Source of the DNA: Chlorobium sp. | GTDB taxonomy: Bacteria; Bacteroidota; Chlorobiia; Chlorobiales; Chlorobiaceae | Reading direction: 5' to 3' | Assembly (NCBI GenBank): GCA_005862225.1 | Contig: SZXV01000008.1 | Span: 29,905 to 93,904, forward strand | Length of the DNA: 64,000 bases | Shown here: positions 20,019 through 30,300 of the stretch, piece by piece | Numbering within the stretch: the stretch's first letter is position 1 | Layout: each line of letters opens with the position of its first letter | Notes under the pieces: model-generated | Told to the model about the DNA's origin: nothing | Seen by the model: only the letters and a program-made list of their open reading frames with translations | The model's database searches: none | Program-made: the position numbers and the translations under genes

Positions 20019-21272
20019 TCAGAACAGCTCATTCTGAACGAGCTGTTCGAGAGTTTCGCGTTTGCGCACCAGTTTGACCTCACTTCCGTTCACCATAACT
20101 TCCGCTGGTCGAAGCCTGCCATTATAATTGCTGCTCATGACCGCCGCATAAGCGCCGCATGACATGACGGCAAGAAGTTCACCCTCTTCAGCAGCATCAA
20201 TTTCCCTCTGGCGAGCAAAAAAGTCGCTTGATTCGCATATTGGCCCAACCACATCAGCAATAACGGTTTTTTTGTGCCTGCTCACCGCCTGAACTTCATG
20301 ATGCGACTGATAGAGAGCAGGACGAATCAACTCAGTCATACCAGCATCAACCACAAAAAACTCCTTCCCGACATGATTGCGCTTCTTGTAAAGAATTTTT
20401 GTCAGCAGAACTGAAGCGTTTGCGACAAGACACCGTCCGGGCTCAAAAATCACGGTAACTCCTGCCGGCACCAGCATCGGAATCAGCTTTTCAGCAAACC
20501 GCTCAATCGGTGTGGCCGGTTTGGATGGATCGTAAGTCACCGGAAAACCCCCGCCGATATCAAGGAACTGTATCTCAAATCCCTTCGTTTTCGACAAATT
20601 GAAAAGAGCAAGAAGTTTCTCAGTCGCCGCCACATAGTATTCCGGATCAAAAATCTGTGACCCGATGTGCATATCAAGACCAACCAGCAGAAGATTCGGC
20701 AACTGATCAAAAAGGGCAAAAATCTCAGGAAGCTCCGCCTCATCAATTCCAAATTTCTCCTTGCTGTCACCCGTCGTAATGTATGGATGAGTTTCCGCAG
20801 TCACATTTGGATTGATTCTTAAGGCAACAGAAGCAATTTTACCAACTTCACCCGCAATCCGATCAATGGCCCGAAGCTCCGACAACGACTCCGCCTTGAG
20901 CATGAGCACTCCACATTCGAGAGCATACGCAATTTCTTCGTATTTTTTACCAACTCCGGCAAAAATAATTTTTTCAGGAGCGACCCCTGCCTGCATTGCC
21001 CGATAAAGCTCTCCCCCGGAATTGACATCACACCCGCACCCAAGATCCGCAAGGGTTCGTATCACAGAAAGATTGAAGTTTGCCTTGACCGAGTAGCAGG
21101 TAAAATGAGGTAACGTCTCAAAAGCCTTCTCGAAAGCCCTGTAACTGTCGACGATACTCTTTGAAGAAGTCACATACAGAGGAGTTCCAAAAGTTTTGCC
21201 AAGCTCTTCAAGCATGACATCATCGCAGTTGAGCCCTTTTGCGGTATAGTGGAAATAATTACTGTCAAGCAC
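20019..21272 (-). CDS. lysA: Diaminopimelate decarboxylase
   Basis: PLP enzyme for the last step of lysine synthesis. The PLP lysine is in FTCYSVKANFNLSVIRTLAD. Other family blocks are GCGCDVNSGGELYRAMQAGV, VALRINPNVTAETHPYITTG, LDMHIGSQIFDPEYYVAATE, FLDIGGGFPVTYD and the C-terminal VVGPICESSDFFARQREID, whose Cys reaches the partner active site. It has 417 residues, normal for the family. A single gene on the minus strand. Confidence 0.96.
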   Translation of the reverse strand: MLDSNYFHYTAKGLNCDDVMLEELGKTFGTPLYVTSSKSIVDSYRAFEKAFETLPHFTCYSVKANFNLSVIRTLADLGCGCDVNSGGELYRAMQAGVAPEKIIFAGVGKKYEEIAYALECGVLMLKAESLSELRAIDRIAGEVGKIASVALRINPNVTAETHPYITTGDSKEKFGIDEAELPEIFALFDQLPNLLLVGLDMHIGSQIFDPEYYVAATEKLLALFNLSKTKGFEIQFLDIGGGFPVTYDPSKPATPIERFAEKLIPMLVPAGVTVIFEPGRCLVANASVLLTKILYKKRNHVGKEFFVVDAGMTELIRPALYQSHHEVQAVSRHKKTVIADVVGPICESSDFFARQREIDAAEEGELLAVMSCGAYAAVMSSNYNGRLRPAEVMVNGSEVKLVRKRETLEQLVQNELF

Positions 21273-21421
21273 GGTTCCGTTACCTTTTAAAGTGTTATAA
21301 AGAGATGAAAAATAGCTTTTCTCCTGTAATGAGAGAAAGAAAAAACCATAACTTGCAAAATTACCTTATTGACCTTATATTGAAAGCTCTTTAGAATTTT
21401 ACACACCCGATCGAAGTTATC

Positions 21422-21604
21422 ATGGCAAAAGGAAAAGAAAATAGAATCGTTATCACTCTTGAGTGCACTGAAGCCAAAAAAGAGGGGAAAACGGTATCAA
21501 GATATACGACAACCAAAAATAAAAAGAACACAACAGAACGTCTGATCCTCAAAAAATATAACCCTAACATGCAGCGTCATACCCTGCACAAGGAAATCAA
21601 GTAG
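21422..21604 (+). CDS. rpmG: 50S ribosomal protein L33
   Basis: A 60-residue ribosomal protein: [19 protein letters not shown], then [20 protein letters not shown] and [15 protein letters not shown]. This is the Cys-poor L33 type: the CxxC pairs are reduced to one Cys, which matches a zinc-independent form. It is followed 32 bases later by tRNA-Leu. Confidence 0.95.
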   Translation: MAKGKENRIVITLECTEAKKEGKTVSRYTTTKNKKNTTERLILKKYNPNMQRHTLHKEIK

Positions 21605-21636
21605 GCTCCCGGTATCTGGTTCAGGAATAAAGCAAG

Positions 21637-21718
21637 GCCCGAATGGCGGAATTGGTAGACGCACGCGTTTCAGGGACGCGCGCCGCAAGGTGTAGGAGTT
21701 CGAGTCTCCTTTCGGGCA
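21637..21718 (+). tRNA. tRNA-Leu(CAG)
   Basis: 82-nt class II tRNA. The acceptor stem is GCCCGAA (21637-21643) / TTCGGGC (21711-21717) with discriminator A. The D-arm contains AATTGGTAGAC, the anticodon loop TTCAGGG has CAG at 21671-21673, a long variable arm follows, and the T-arm has GAGTTCGAGTCTC. CCA is not encoded. The CAG anticodon and variable arm identify leucine. Confidence 0.95.
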
Positions 21719-21819
21719 CAAACAATATTCAAAATCGAGATGCGGATCATGAGGTTTGACAATACAGTCGAAGTCGAATCAGCTCAGACCAGGTTCTTCA
21801 CATACAACAACACAGGTAT

Positions 21820-21850
21820 GCACCTCATCTGAAGAAGGTGCTTTTTTTTT
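21820..21850 (+). terminator. Rho-independent terminator
   Basis: Perfect GCACCT (21820-21825) / AGGTGC (21836-21841) stem with nine T. It ends the rpmG/tRNA-Leu transcript. It overlaps the first codons of the longest reading frame of the next gene, which argues that the gene starts downstream. Confidence 0.85.
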
Positions 21851-21879
21851 GCTTTAATAATTCAAAACTTCTTGCAGTA

Positions 21880-22680
21880 GTGGATCATACCAAAATAAAC
21901 CTCCTTGTCAAGCTTCAGCACCTTGACAACCAGATAGAAAGCATTGTGAGCCTTCAGAAAGGACTACCTGAAGAGATAGATGCTCTCGACGAAGATTTGA
22001 TCTTTACAACCCGCCAGATTGAATCACGCAAGAAAATTGCTGACGATCAGTTGAAGCAGCGCTCACACCTGCACGACACGATCAACGAGTGTAAAAACAA
22101 AATTCTGAACTTTAAGGAAAAACAGACACTCGCCCGCAACAACAAAGAATATGATGCTCTCTCCAAGCAGATTGAATATGAAGAGAAGGAGATCGCCCAG
22201 GCAGAGATCCAGCTTCAGGATATTGTTCATGCTGTCCAGCGGATACAGGAAATCCAGAAAAAAGGTCGGCAACTGATCACCGAAAATCGCTATGATGAGA
22301 TTACAGAGGAGATGATGCCCGACGACGTGCTGCACCAACAGCTTGAAGACCTGAAAAAACAGGTTGACCAGAAAAGAGAGGAGCTGGAAAGCATCGTCAT
22401 TGAAACAGCAGAGGATGTTGATTCACTGAAAAAAAAGATTGACACCCAGCGGGCGCTCATTGACAGTGAAGCAAAAAGGCTGCTCGACAAATATGATCAC
22501 CTCAGAAGCGGCTCCTTGCGCAATGCGGTCGTCAAACTGAACCGCAACGCCTGTTCGGGCTGCAACACAAGAGTTCCAACCAATCGTCACACCATGATTG
22601 TGCAGGGCGGATTTTACCTCTGCGAATCATGCGGACGCATTGTTGTTCATGAAAGGCTTTTTGAAGAGGCCGAAGGCTAA
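21880..22680 (+). CDS. Coiled-coil protein with C4 zinc ribbon (DUF164 family)
   Basis: Long helical hairpin (about 10-220, rich in Glu/Lys heptads such as LEDLKKQVDQKREELESIVI), then a C-terminal zinc ribbon with four Cys: NACSGCNTRVP and YLCESCGRIV. This architecture is a widespread conserved bacterial family proposed to bind nucleic acid; no precise role is established. The frame opens at 21838 inside the upstream terminator, so GTG 21880 (VDHTKINLLVKLQHLD) is the likelier start, although its ribosome-binding site is weak. It is followed directly by the RNase P RNA. Confidence 0.8.
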   Translation: MDHTKINLLVKLQHLDNQIESIVSLQKGLPEEIDALDEDLIFTTRQIESRKKIADDQLKQRSHLHDTINECKNKILNFKEKQTLARNNKEYDALSKQIEYEEKEIAQAEIQLQDIVHAVQRIQEIQKKGRQLITENRYDEITEEMMPDDVLHQQLEDLKKQVDQKREELESIVIETAEDVDSLKKKIDTQRALIDSEAKRLLDKYDHLRSGSLRNAVVKLNRNACSGCNTRVPTNRHTMIVQGGFYLCESCGRIVVHERLFEEAEG

Positions 22681-22702
22681 GCCGTTATTATCGTTCTTTG
22701 TA

Positions 22703-23125
22703 AAGCTGAAATCGCAAGTGTGCAGTCGCCGTGCAACGTCAAGGTTGCGCAGAGGAAAGTCCGAACTTCACAGGGCAGGGTGCCGGTCGAGAGCCGCAAG
22801 GCTCAAGCCCGGGGATGTCGGCGCAAGCCGGATATCACAGACAGTGCAGCAGAAAACAGACCGCCCCGAGTTACCAATGGTAAAGCGGAGTAAGGGTGAA
22901 ACGGCGGTGTAAGAGACCACCAGACAGTACAGTAATGTATTGTGCTTGGCAAACCTCCCCGAAGCAAGGCTAAATAGGAAAGCTTTCCCCTCAAAGGGAA
23001 AAGAGCGGCCCGTTCAATTCCGCAAGGAGAGTTTTCGGGTAAGCCGCATTAGATAAATGGCTGCAGCTTTACCCGGTTTTCCGGGTAATCCACAGAATTC
23101 GGCTTATAGCTTTCGGTTTCAGCTT
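22703..23125 (+). ncRNA. rnpB: RNase P RNA (class A)
   Basis: Catalytic RNA that trims tRNA 5' leaders. P1 pairs AAGCTGAAA (22703-22711) with TTTCAGCTT (23117-23125). The universal CR-I block GAGGAAAGTCCGAACTTC is at about 22751, and AAGGGTGAAACGGCGGTGTAA, AGAGACCACC and ACAGAATTCGGCTTAT (CR-V) follow in the right order. A T-run right after P1 (23126-23129) acts as terminator. Its length (about 423 nt) is normal for type A. Ends are set by the P1 pairing. Confidence 0.95.
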
Positions 23126-23131
23126 TTTTAT

Positions 23132-26100
23132 CTAAAAACTCACCGCCACCGCACCTGCTGTCTGCTTCCGCATCAGCTCCATCCAGCCGGAACCAGAAAT
23201 TTTTTCCGCCAGCGCAACCACAAGATGCTGAGGCACAATACCAAGATCAAGATTTCTTCCAAGCCCCTGCACACAAGAGGGACAATTGGTCAGTATGACA
23301 GCTTTCGATTGCCCATGCATCGCCTCTGTGATTGCATCACGTTTTCGATGAAGCATCGAGTCGGTAATATCAGGTCGAGAAAGGGCCAGCGTTCCCGCCT
23401 CGGAACAGCAGTGCGAAACAGCGCTCACACGTCCAAAACCTCCAAGAGTGCGCAACGTATCGTGAGCCTTGCCGGAGAGTGAATCGTGACAGGGCGCATG
23501 ATAAAGATAATCGCCACTGCCATCAAGCTTCAACCCTTTTCCAAGAGCATAGGATGAAATATCCTTGATCTTTCCTCCAAACAGCTTGCCAGTCTCAATA
23601 GCATCAAGCCCCTCCATACAGGTGCCGCAGGTGACTACACACGCATCAAAATCGAGGTAAGAGAACATCTCCCTGATCTGGCTGAAGAGCACGGTATTAC
23701 GCAATACAATGCTCGAATACTGATACGTTTTAGCGTTGACATGTGCAGGAAAACCACAACAGAGAAAAGGAGGCGGGAGCACCACTCTTGTACCAAGCTC
23801 AAGCAGCACATGAATCGCCGCCATGGAAATCGGTGAATTCAAACGCTCGGAACCACATCCAGGAAAATAGAACACATTACCTGTAACCACTCGCGAAGGC
23901 TCAAAGAGAAGCACCTGATCAGGACCACACTCCGGCAGCACATCTCGCAACGTCTCTTCAGGCACTGGTGGCACCGGAGAGCGCAACAACTGAAGCGGAT
24001 AAAGTCGCGGAGTATGATTTGATGGCTGCAGAGGCACCGAAAGTTTGCTGCCTGCCCGCTGAGCAGCCCCACCCATCCTGAGTACCGCCTTTCGAAACAA
24101 GGCATTGAAGAGAGGCGAACGGCTGTCAAGATAGCGCAGCGTCAGCTCCGTAACCGGCGACGAGTGCTTGAACCCCCACTCCGAAAGAATTTCACGCTCC
24201 AGCACTGAAACCTCTCCGGTATCAATATCAACCGGGCAGGGTTTGAGACATTTATGACAGATGGTACAGTGGTCGGCCACCTCCTCAAGCCACTGCAACA
24301 GAGCAAAATCAGTCGAGCGCTCACGCTGGGCATCAAAAAGAAGCGCCTCAATCAGCGACCCGATAGCGAGGTTCTTGTTCCGGGGATGATAGAACATTCC
24401 TCTCGCAGGATAGTAAACACAGCAGTCTGTCTTGCACTTGCCACACCGGATACAGTAGTCAACCTTTTTCGAAAGCTCCTCAATCTGGGCCCGTTTGAGA
24501 ATATGCGCCTCAAGTTCAAGCAAATTGAAGGATGGTGTAAAAATATGATTGAGCGCATTATAATCATCAAGCTTGCCGGGGTTCATAATCCCCTTCGGAT
24601 CAACCCTGTGGCGATATCGGTTAAGCTCTGCAACAATAGCCGGATCAAGGTATTTCAGCTTCGTGACGCCAATGCCGTGTTCGCCAGAGACCACACCGCC
24701 GAGAGAGACCACCTTCTCCATGACATGGTCAATCACCTTGTCAGCACGCTCAAGCATCGGGCGGTCATTCGAAAGAACCGGCACATTGACATGGACGTTG
24801 CCATCCCCGGCATGCATGTGCGTCGCAAGCACAATACGCCGATCACGAACATAATGATAAGCGGCCTCCAAAGCAGCCTCCATCTGGGGATAGCCCTGAA
24901 CCAGCTCACCCAGCTCTCTGGCCAGCTCCTGCACCACCGCAAGAGAACGAAGAGACTCGTCAGACTCTGCAACAATTCTCTCATCAAAGCGAGTGCACAG
25001 CTCAAGCCCTGCTGGAATCTTGGAGGCAAACTGACCACCATCCCCTTTCACCTTCGCCGTCGAAAAAATATCCCTTACTCGTTCCACAAAACGACGCTGC
25101 GCGTACCGCTCCTCATCAATATTCAGCTTGTCAATAAACCGGGAAAACTCGGCAAGCGCCTCAAGCGGAATCACAATATCCTCATTCAGCTTGAACGCAT
25201 TGGTTCTCCGGGCAATGGCGCCAAGCTTTTTACGGTCAGCCCAGAAACGAACGCCTTCCGCATTATCTCTGGCCAGAAACATCAGAGTGTTTGGATGCGG
25301 TTCAAGCAGACGCTCCACCCGATCCACCCCGCTCTGCACCTCAGCCTTGCTGTTTCCAGCAATATCAATAAGCAGCACCGCTTTCGGCGTCTGCGCACGG
25401 GGCGCCTTTACCTTATAATCAATAGCCCGTATATACTCATCATCAAAATGCTCAAGCGCAAGCAGCGCCTCGCGATTTTCCGACTGGAGAGGAAAAATTT
25501 TAGACAGCTCAAGAATCACACGGCTTGCCTCATCCATATCGGGCCCGAAAAACTCAAGACAGAGCGTCCGCTTTTCGGGATACTTCGGATAGAGCACAAA
25601 AAGCGCCGAGGTAATCACCCCGTCGGTTCCCTCCTTCTGAAGTCCGGGCACTCCCCCAAGCGCCTTGTTGGTAATATCCTTCCAGAGTCCCTTTTTACGA
25701 ATATCGGTACCGAGCAGCTCAATCCGATCAATCCTCTTGCCCGACTCACTCCACACCTCAAACGTGACCGTATCTTCATGCAGAATTTTCCGCAACCGGT
25801 GATCAACACGCTTCACAATCCAGTTCTCCCCGGAGGGCATCGCCATACGCCATTCAACCAGATTATCAATACAGGTTCCCCAACGAACGGCCATCTTTCC
25901 ACCGGCATTTTCAGCAATATTGCCCCCCACCGTGCAGGACCATTCACTGGTCGGATCAGTGGCAAACACAAGACCATGCTCGTCTGCCTCCTCCATCGCA
26001 CTCTCCGTCACCACACCAGCCTCAACAGCAATCACCGAGGCTTTCGATATCTGACCATTATCAAGCTGAAATTCACACTCCGAAATACCATGAATGCGGT

Positions 26101-26761
26101 TCAGCTTCTCCATATTGATAATCACACACTTCGATTTGAGTGGCACCACCCCGCCAGTCAAGCCGGTACCAGCTCCACGGGGAATCACATGAAGCCCAAG
26201 CGCCGCAATAGCCGTAATAAGAGGAGCCACCTGCGACTCCTCGTCAGGTGTCACCACAGCCGAAGGGAGATGAAGCCGCCAGTCAGTGGCATCAGTAGCA
26301 TGAGCTGCCAGAGAAAATGGATCAAAAAGCACATTTTTAGCCCCCACCACCGCACCCAGCTCCCGCTTCAAGCGACGGCGCAGTTCAGGTGTCTTCTCAA
26401 CAGCCAAACGAAAACGCTCAAGCTGCTCACGAACAGCCGCAACAATCACCAAAATCCTGCTTTCACCATTTCCCATATCGGCAATAGTGTCGAGCTCATG
26501 AAAAGCCCTCTCAAACAAGCGGCGACGACGTGGAAAAGAGCTCACCAACTCCTCAAACAGATAGGGATTGCGCCGGTGAATAAGAATTTCGCCGATAATG
26601 CCCATAAGCAGCCGCGACGACCTTCCGGTAACCCGCAAATCGCGCAGCTCATCAAGCATCCCCACAATATCCGGCCCCAGCAGGAACGATATTGCCTGCC
26701 TGTCGCCAGCAGAGGTATAGTTAAAAGGAATCTCACGCGGAGCAATCGTCGCTGGTTTCAC
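23132..26761 (-). CDS. Giant FAD-linked oxidase / Fe-S oxidoreductase (DUF3683-type, D-lactate/glycolate dehydrogenase-like)
   Basis: A 1209-residue fusion. N-terminal region of about 130 residues (DUF3683-like). FAD-binding PCMH domain with VIPRGAGTGLTGGVVPLKSK at about 190. FAD-oxidase C-domain with HMHAGDGNVHVNVPVLSND and GVVSGEHGIGVTKLKYLDP. Two 4Fe-4S motifs at about 767 and 832 (CIRCGKCKTDCC; CTICHKCLKPCP). Two CCG-type heterodisulfide-like domains (FPGCGSE, CCGFPAH, APCHDSLSG, CCSEAGTLA). This equals GlcD plus GlcF in one chain, so a 2-hydroxyacid such as D-lactate or glycolate is the likely donor. The substrate is not proven. Convergent with rnpB, overlapping its terminator. Confidence 0.85.
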   Translation of the reverse strand: MKPATIAPREIPFNYTSAGDRQAISFLLGPDIVGMLDELRDLRVTGRSSRLLMGIIGEILIHRRNPYLFEELVSSFPRRRRLFERAFHELDTIADMGNGESRILVIVAAVREQLERFRLAVEKTPELRRRLKRELGAVVGAKNVLFDPFSLAAHATDATDWRLHLPSAVVTPDEESQVAPLITAIAALGLHVIPRGAGTGLTGGVVPLKSKCVIINMEKLNRIHGISECEFQLDNGQISKASVIAVEAGVVTESAMEEADEHGLVFATDPTSEWSCTVGGNIAENAGGKMAVRWGTCIDNLVEWRMAMPSGENWIVKRVDHRLRKILHEDTVTFEVWSESGKRIDRIELLGTDIRKKGLWKDITNKALGGVPGLQKEGTDGVITSALFVLYPKYPEKRTLCLEFFGPDMDEASRVILELSKIFPLQSENREALLALEHFDDEYIRAIDYKVKAPRAQTPKAVLLIDIAGNSKAEVQSGVDRVERLLEPHPNTLMFLARDNAEGVRFWADRKKLGAIARRTNAFKLNEDIVIPLEALAEFSRFIDKLNIDEERYAQRRFVERVRDIFSTAKVKGDGGQFASKIPAGLELCTRFDERIVAESDESLRSLAVVQELARELGELVQGYPQMEAALEAAYHYVRDRRIVLATHMHAGDGNVHVNVPVLSNDRPMLERADKVIDHVMEKVVSLGGVVSGEHGIGVTKLKYLDPAIVAELNRYRHRVDPKGIMNPGKLDDYNALNHIFTPSFNLLELEAHILKRAQIEELSKKVDYCIRCGKCKTDCCVYYPARGMFYHPRNKNLAIGSLIEALLFDAQRERSTDFALLQWLEEVADHCTICHKCLKPCPVDIDTGEVSVLEREILSEWGFKHSSPVTELTLRYLDSRSPLFNALFRKAVLRMGGAAQRAGSKLSVPLQPSNHTPRLYPLQLLRSPVPPVPEETLRDVLPECGPDQVLLFEPSRVVTGNVFYFPGCGSERLNSPISMAAIHVLLELGTRVVLPPPFLCCGFPAHVNAKTYQYSSIVLRNTVLFSQIREMFSYLDFDACVVTCGTCMEGLDAIETGKLFGGKIKDISSYALGKGLKLDGSGDYLYHAPCHDSLSGKAHDTLRTLGGFGRVSAVSHCCSEAGTLALSRPDITDSMLHRKRDAITEAMHGQSKAVILTNCPSCVQGLGRNLDLGIVPQHLVVALAEKISGSGWMELMRKQTAGAVAVSF

Positions 26762-26998
26762 AGTATTCTGGACTATTCGTTATGCAATGCTTTGTTACTA
26801 TGGAGACAAAGTAACAAACCATAAGCAAAGGTTGAAGATTTTGGGGGAAAAAGGGATGAAGGAGCTGATGGAAATTCCCAATGCATCAGCAATCTGCTTT
26901 GATATATTAAGGCATTCGATGTATAATCAAGCAATTATTTTTTACGAACAAAAACACGATCTTATGATGCAGCGGAGTATCTCACCACTGGGGAGGAG

Positions 26999-27232
26999 AT
27001 GGCCGTACATCTTGAAGCCGCACTTGAGGAAGGTGAACCAGCGCTTGTTGTTCAAGCATTAGGAACAATAGCTAAAGCAAGGGGCATGTCTCAAATAGCT
27101 CGTGAAACAGGTCTTGGTCGTGAAAGTTTGTACAAGACACTTTCTCTGGGAGGGAACCCTGAATTTGCTACTGTTATTAAAGTAATTCGAGCATTAGGTA
27201 TCCGTTTACACGCCGAAACCGTCAATAAGTAA
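26999..27232 (+). CDS. HigA-type addiction-module antitoxin, orphan and N-terminally incomplete
   Basis: DNA-binding antitoxin of the 'probable addiction module antidote' family: ARGMSQIARETGLGRESLYK, then TLSLGGNPEFATVIKVIRAL and GIRLHAE. The homologous N-terminus (RSYDAAEYLTTGEE) is encoded in frame upstream of ATG 26999 back to a TAA at 26924. That stretch holds no ATG, GTG or TTG, so the original start appears lost. GGGGAGGAG lies directly against ATG 26999, closer than usual. No toxin gene lies before it, where a Gp49/HigB-type toxin normally sits. Probably a remnant, but possibly still made in shortened form. Confidence 0.65.
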   Translation: MAVHLEAALEEGEPALVVQALGTIAKARGMSQIARETGLGRESLYKTLSLGGNPEFATVIKVIRALGIRLHAETVNK

Positions 27233-27236
27233 TGCG

Positions 27237-27265
27237 GCAGGATGTGGTTTTGAACAATATCCTGC
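27237..27265 (+). terminator. Hairpin after the orphan antitoxin
   Basis: GCAGGAT (27237-27243) / ATCCTGC (27259-27265) stem without a long T-run. A weak terminator or transcript-end hairpin. Confidence 0.4.
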
Positions 27266-27375
27266 CTTATGATGATTGAAGACCGTCACCATGACCAGAA
27301 ATAACACATGAGTATTCCGGCGTTTCCTCTTGTGAGACTGCCCGAAAGAATAAACATTACACACCATTCAATCCA

Positions 27376-30300
27376 ATGACCTTCCAGACACTCCTGACCA
27401 AATACCGCCAACACTCCTTCTCCGAACGCGACAAGGGCGACCGCTTTGAGCGGCTCATGCAGGCATATCTCAAAACCGACCCAAAATATGCTTACCGCTT
27501 CAGGCATGTCTGGCTCTGGAATGAATTTTCAGGCCGCAAGGATTTGGGGGGAACCGATACCGGCATTGACCTCGTGGCCCTGACCCGGGAAGGCGACTAC
27601 TGGGCAATTCAGTGCAAATGTTTTGATGCTGCCGCCACCATCGACAAACAGGCGGTCGACTCCTTTCTCTCCACCTCAAGCCGGGAGTTCAAAAACGACA
27701 ACCAGCAAACCGCCGCCTTTTCCCAGCGGCTCTGGATATCAACCACCAACAAGTGGGGCCCGAACGCCAATGAGGCTATCAAGAACCAGAACCCTCCGGT
27801 TACAAGAATCAATCTCTACGACCTGGAGCACTCCCCTGTTGACTGGGCAAGCCTTGAGCAGGGAATCACCGGTGAACAGGCTCGAACGGCAAAAAAGGAG
27901 ATTCGCCCCCATCAGCAGACCGCTATCGACAATGCGCATGAGCATTTCACCACTGCCGACCGGGGCAAACTCATCATGGCGTGCGGCACCGGCAAAACAT
28001 TCACCTCCCTGCGGATTGCCGAAAACGAGACGGAGGGCAAGGGGCTGATTCTCTTTCTTGTTCCCTCAATTGCCCTGCTTGGCCAGACGCTCAGGGAGTG
28101 GACGGCTGATGCACGAGAGCCGATCAACCCCCTCTGCATCTGCTCAGATCCAAAAATCACCCGCAAGCACGCCCGCAATGACGACAACGACTCCACCAGT
28201 GTGCTCGACCTTGCCCTGCCTGCAACGACCGACGTAGCAACCATTGTCCGCCAGTTCCGGCAACTGCACGAAGCTGAAAAAGCCGGGATGACCGTTGTTT
28301 TCTCGACCTATCAATCCATAGAGGTTATTGCGCAGGCACAACAAGAGCTGCTCACTGCAGCGGAGCCGACATACGGCATCTTCGACCTTATTATTTGTGA
28401 CGAAGCACACAGAACCACCGGCGTCACCCTCACCGATGAGGACTCCTCCGCCTTCATCAAAGTGCACGACAACAGCTTCATCAAGGCGAAAAAACGGCTC
28501 TACATGACCGCCACGCCGCGCCTCTACAGCGACGATTCCAAAGCAAAGGCCGCGCAGTCGGACGCCCTCCTCTGCTCCATGGATGACCCCTCGCTGTATG
28601 GTGATGAGATCTACCGGATAGGTTTTGGCGAAGCGGTAGAACGGGATCTGCTGGCCGACTACAAAGTGCTCATCCTCACCCTTAGCGACGCCGATATTAC
28701 GCCAGCCGTGCAGAACGCGATCTCCAATCAGGAGCATGAAATCAATGCTGATGACGCGTCGAAGCTTATCGGCTGCATCAACGCCCTCTCCAAGCAGATT
28801 CTCGGTGACGCCGGTGTGCTGAAGAGCAGTGACCCGGAACCGATGCGGAGAGCAGTGGCCTTCTGCCAGACCATCAAGGTTTCCCAAAAAATCACCAGCA
28901 ACTTCAACTCCACCACGGAGCTCTATCTGAACTCACTCCCCGAAGAGAAGCGGGAGCAGATGGTCTCCCTCTCGTCGAAACATATCGATGGCACCATGTC
29001 AGCCCCTGAGCGCGATGAACTCCTCGGCTGGCTGCAGGCGCCTTCCGAAGCCAACGAATGCCGGGTACTCACCAATGTCCGCTGCCTCAGCGAAGGGGTT
29101 GATGTGCCAACGCTCGATGCAGTCCTCTTCCTCTCGGCCCGCAACTCCTCGGTTGATGTTGTGCAGTCTGTTGGCAGAGTGATGCGCAAAGCTCCCGGCA
29201 AAAAGTACGGCTATATCATTATTCCCATTGTTGTTCCATCGGATATCGACCCGGCAAGGGCACTTGACGACAATGAGCGCTACAAGGTGGTCTGGTCAGT
29301 ACTCAACGCCCTGCGTGCCCATGACGACCGCTTCAACGCCACCGTCAACAAGATTGAGCTGAACAGACATCGGCCGGAGCAGATTCTGGTTGGCCGACCC
29401 GATCACGGCAACTATGGCGATGGCGGAGCTGAAGGGCTGGTAAGCAGCGGAGATGGAGCAAACGATCCTGCAACGGCTTACGGAAATGCTACAGAGAACA
29501 GTCGGCAACAGTTGGCCATGCAGTTCCAGCAACTCCAGAGCGTCTTCTTTGCCCGTCTGGTGCAAAAGGTTGGCGACCGCCGCTACTGGGAGCAGTGGGC
29601 GAAGAATGTTGCGGAGATTGCACAGCGGCAGGCCGAAAGAATCAACCGCCTCATCAAGGCTGACGGGGAGCACAAAAGAGCTTTTCAGGAGTTTCTCGGC
29701 GGCCTGCGGCAGAACATCAACCCCTCCATCACCGAACAGGAGGCCGTTGAAATGCTCTCGCAGCACGTTATCACCAAACCGGTTTTTGAGGCGCTCTTCA
29801 AAGGCTACTCCTTCGTGCAGAATAACCCCATCTCTGTCTCAATGCAGAAGATGCTCGACCTGCTCGAAGCGCAGACCATCCAGGAAGATTTCGATACCCT
29901 GCAAAAATTTTATGAATCCGTCAGAATGCGGGCTGCCGACATCGACAACGCCGCAGGCAAACAGCGCATCATCATTGAGCTCTACGACAAGTTCTTCAAA
30001 ACCGCCTTCCCCAAGATGGTCGAAAAGCTCGGCATCGTTTACACGCCGGTTGAGGTGGTTGACTTCATCATCCACTCCGTCAACGACCTGCTCAAAAAGG
30101 AGTTTGGCCGCACCCTCGCCGATGAAAACGTCCATATTCTCGACCCCTTTACTGGCACAGGCACCTTCATCACCCGCCTGCTGCAAAGTGGCCTGATTGG
30201 GCCTGATGAGCTTGAGCACAAGTACCAGAAGGAGATACACGCCAACGAAATTGTGCTGCTCGCCTACTACATCGCAGCAGTCAACATCGAGAACGCCTTT

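Noticed and set aside
24254..26824. 856-codon open frame on the plus strand
   Set aside because: It is wholly antisense to the FAD/Fe-S oxidoreductase, whose motifs are unmistakable. The antisense translation is rich in His/Asn/Arg and has no domain. A codon-bias shadow.
26787..27062. 91-codon frame upstream of the orphan antitoxin as a possible toxin
   Set aside because: It overlaps the antitoxin in another frame and has none of the HigB/Gp49 motifs.
29453..30196. 247-codon plus-strand frame inside the Type ISP gene
   Set aside because: Ser/Arg/Pro-rich shadow of the methylase region in a shifted frame. The true frame carries NPPY and motif I.
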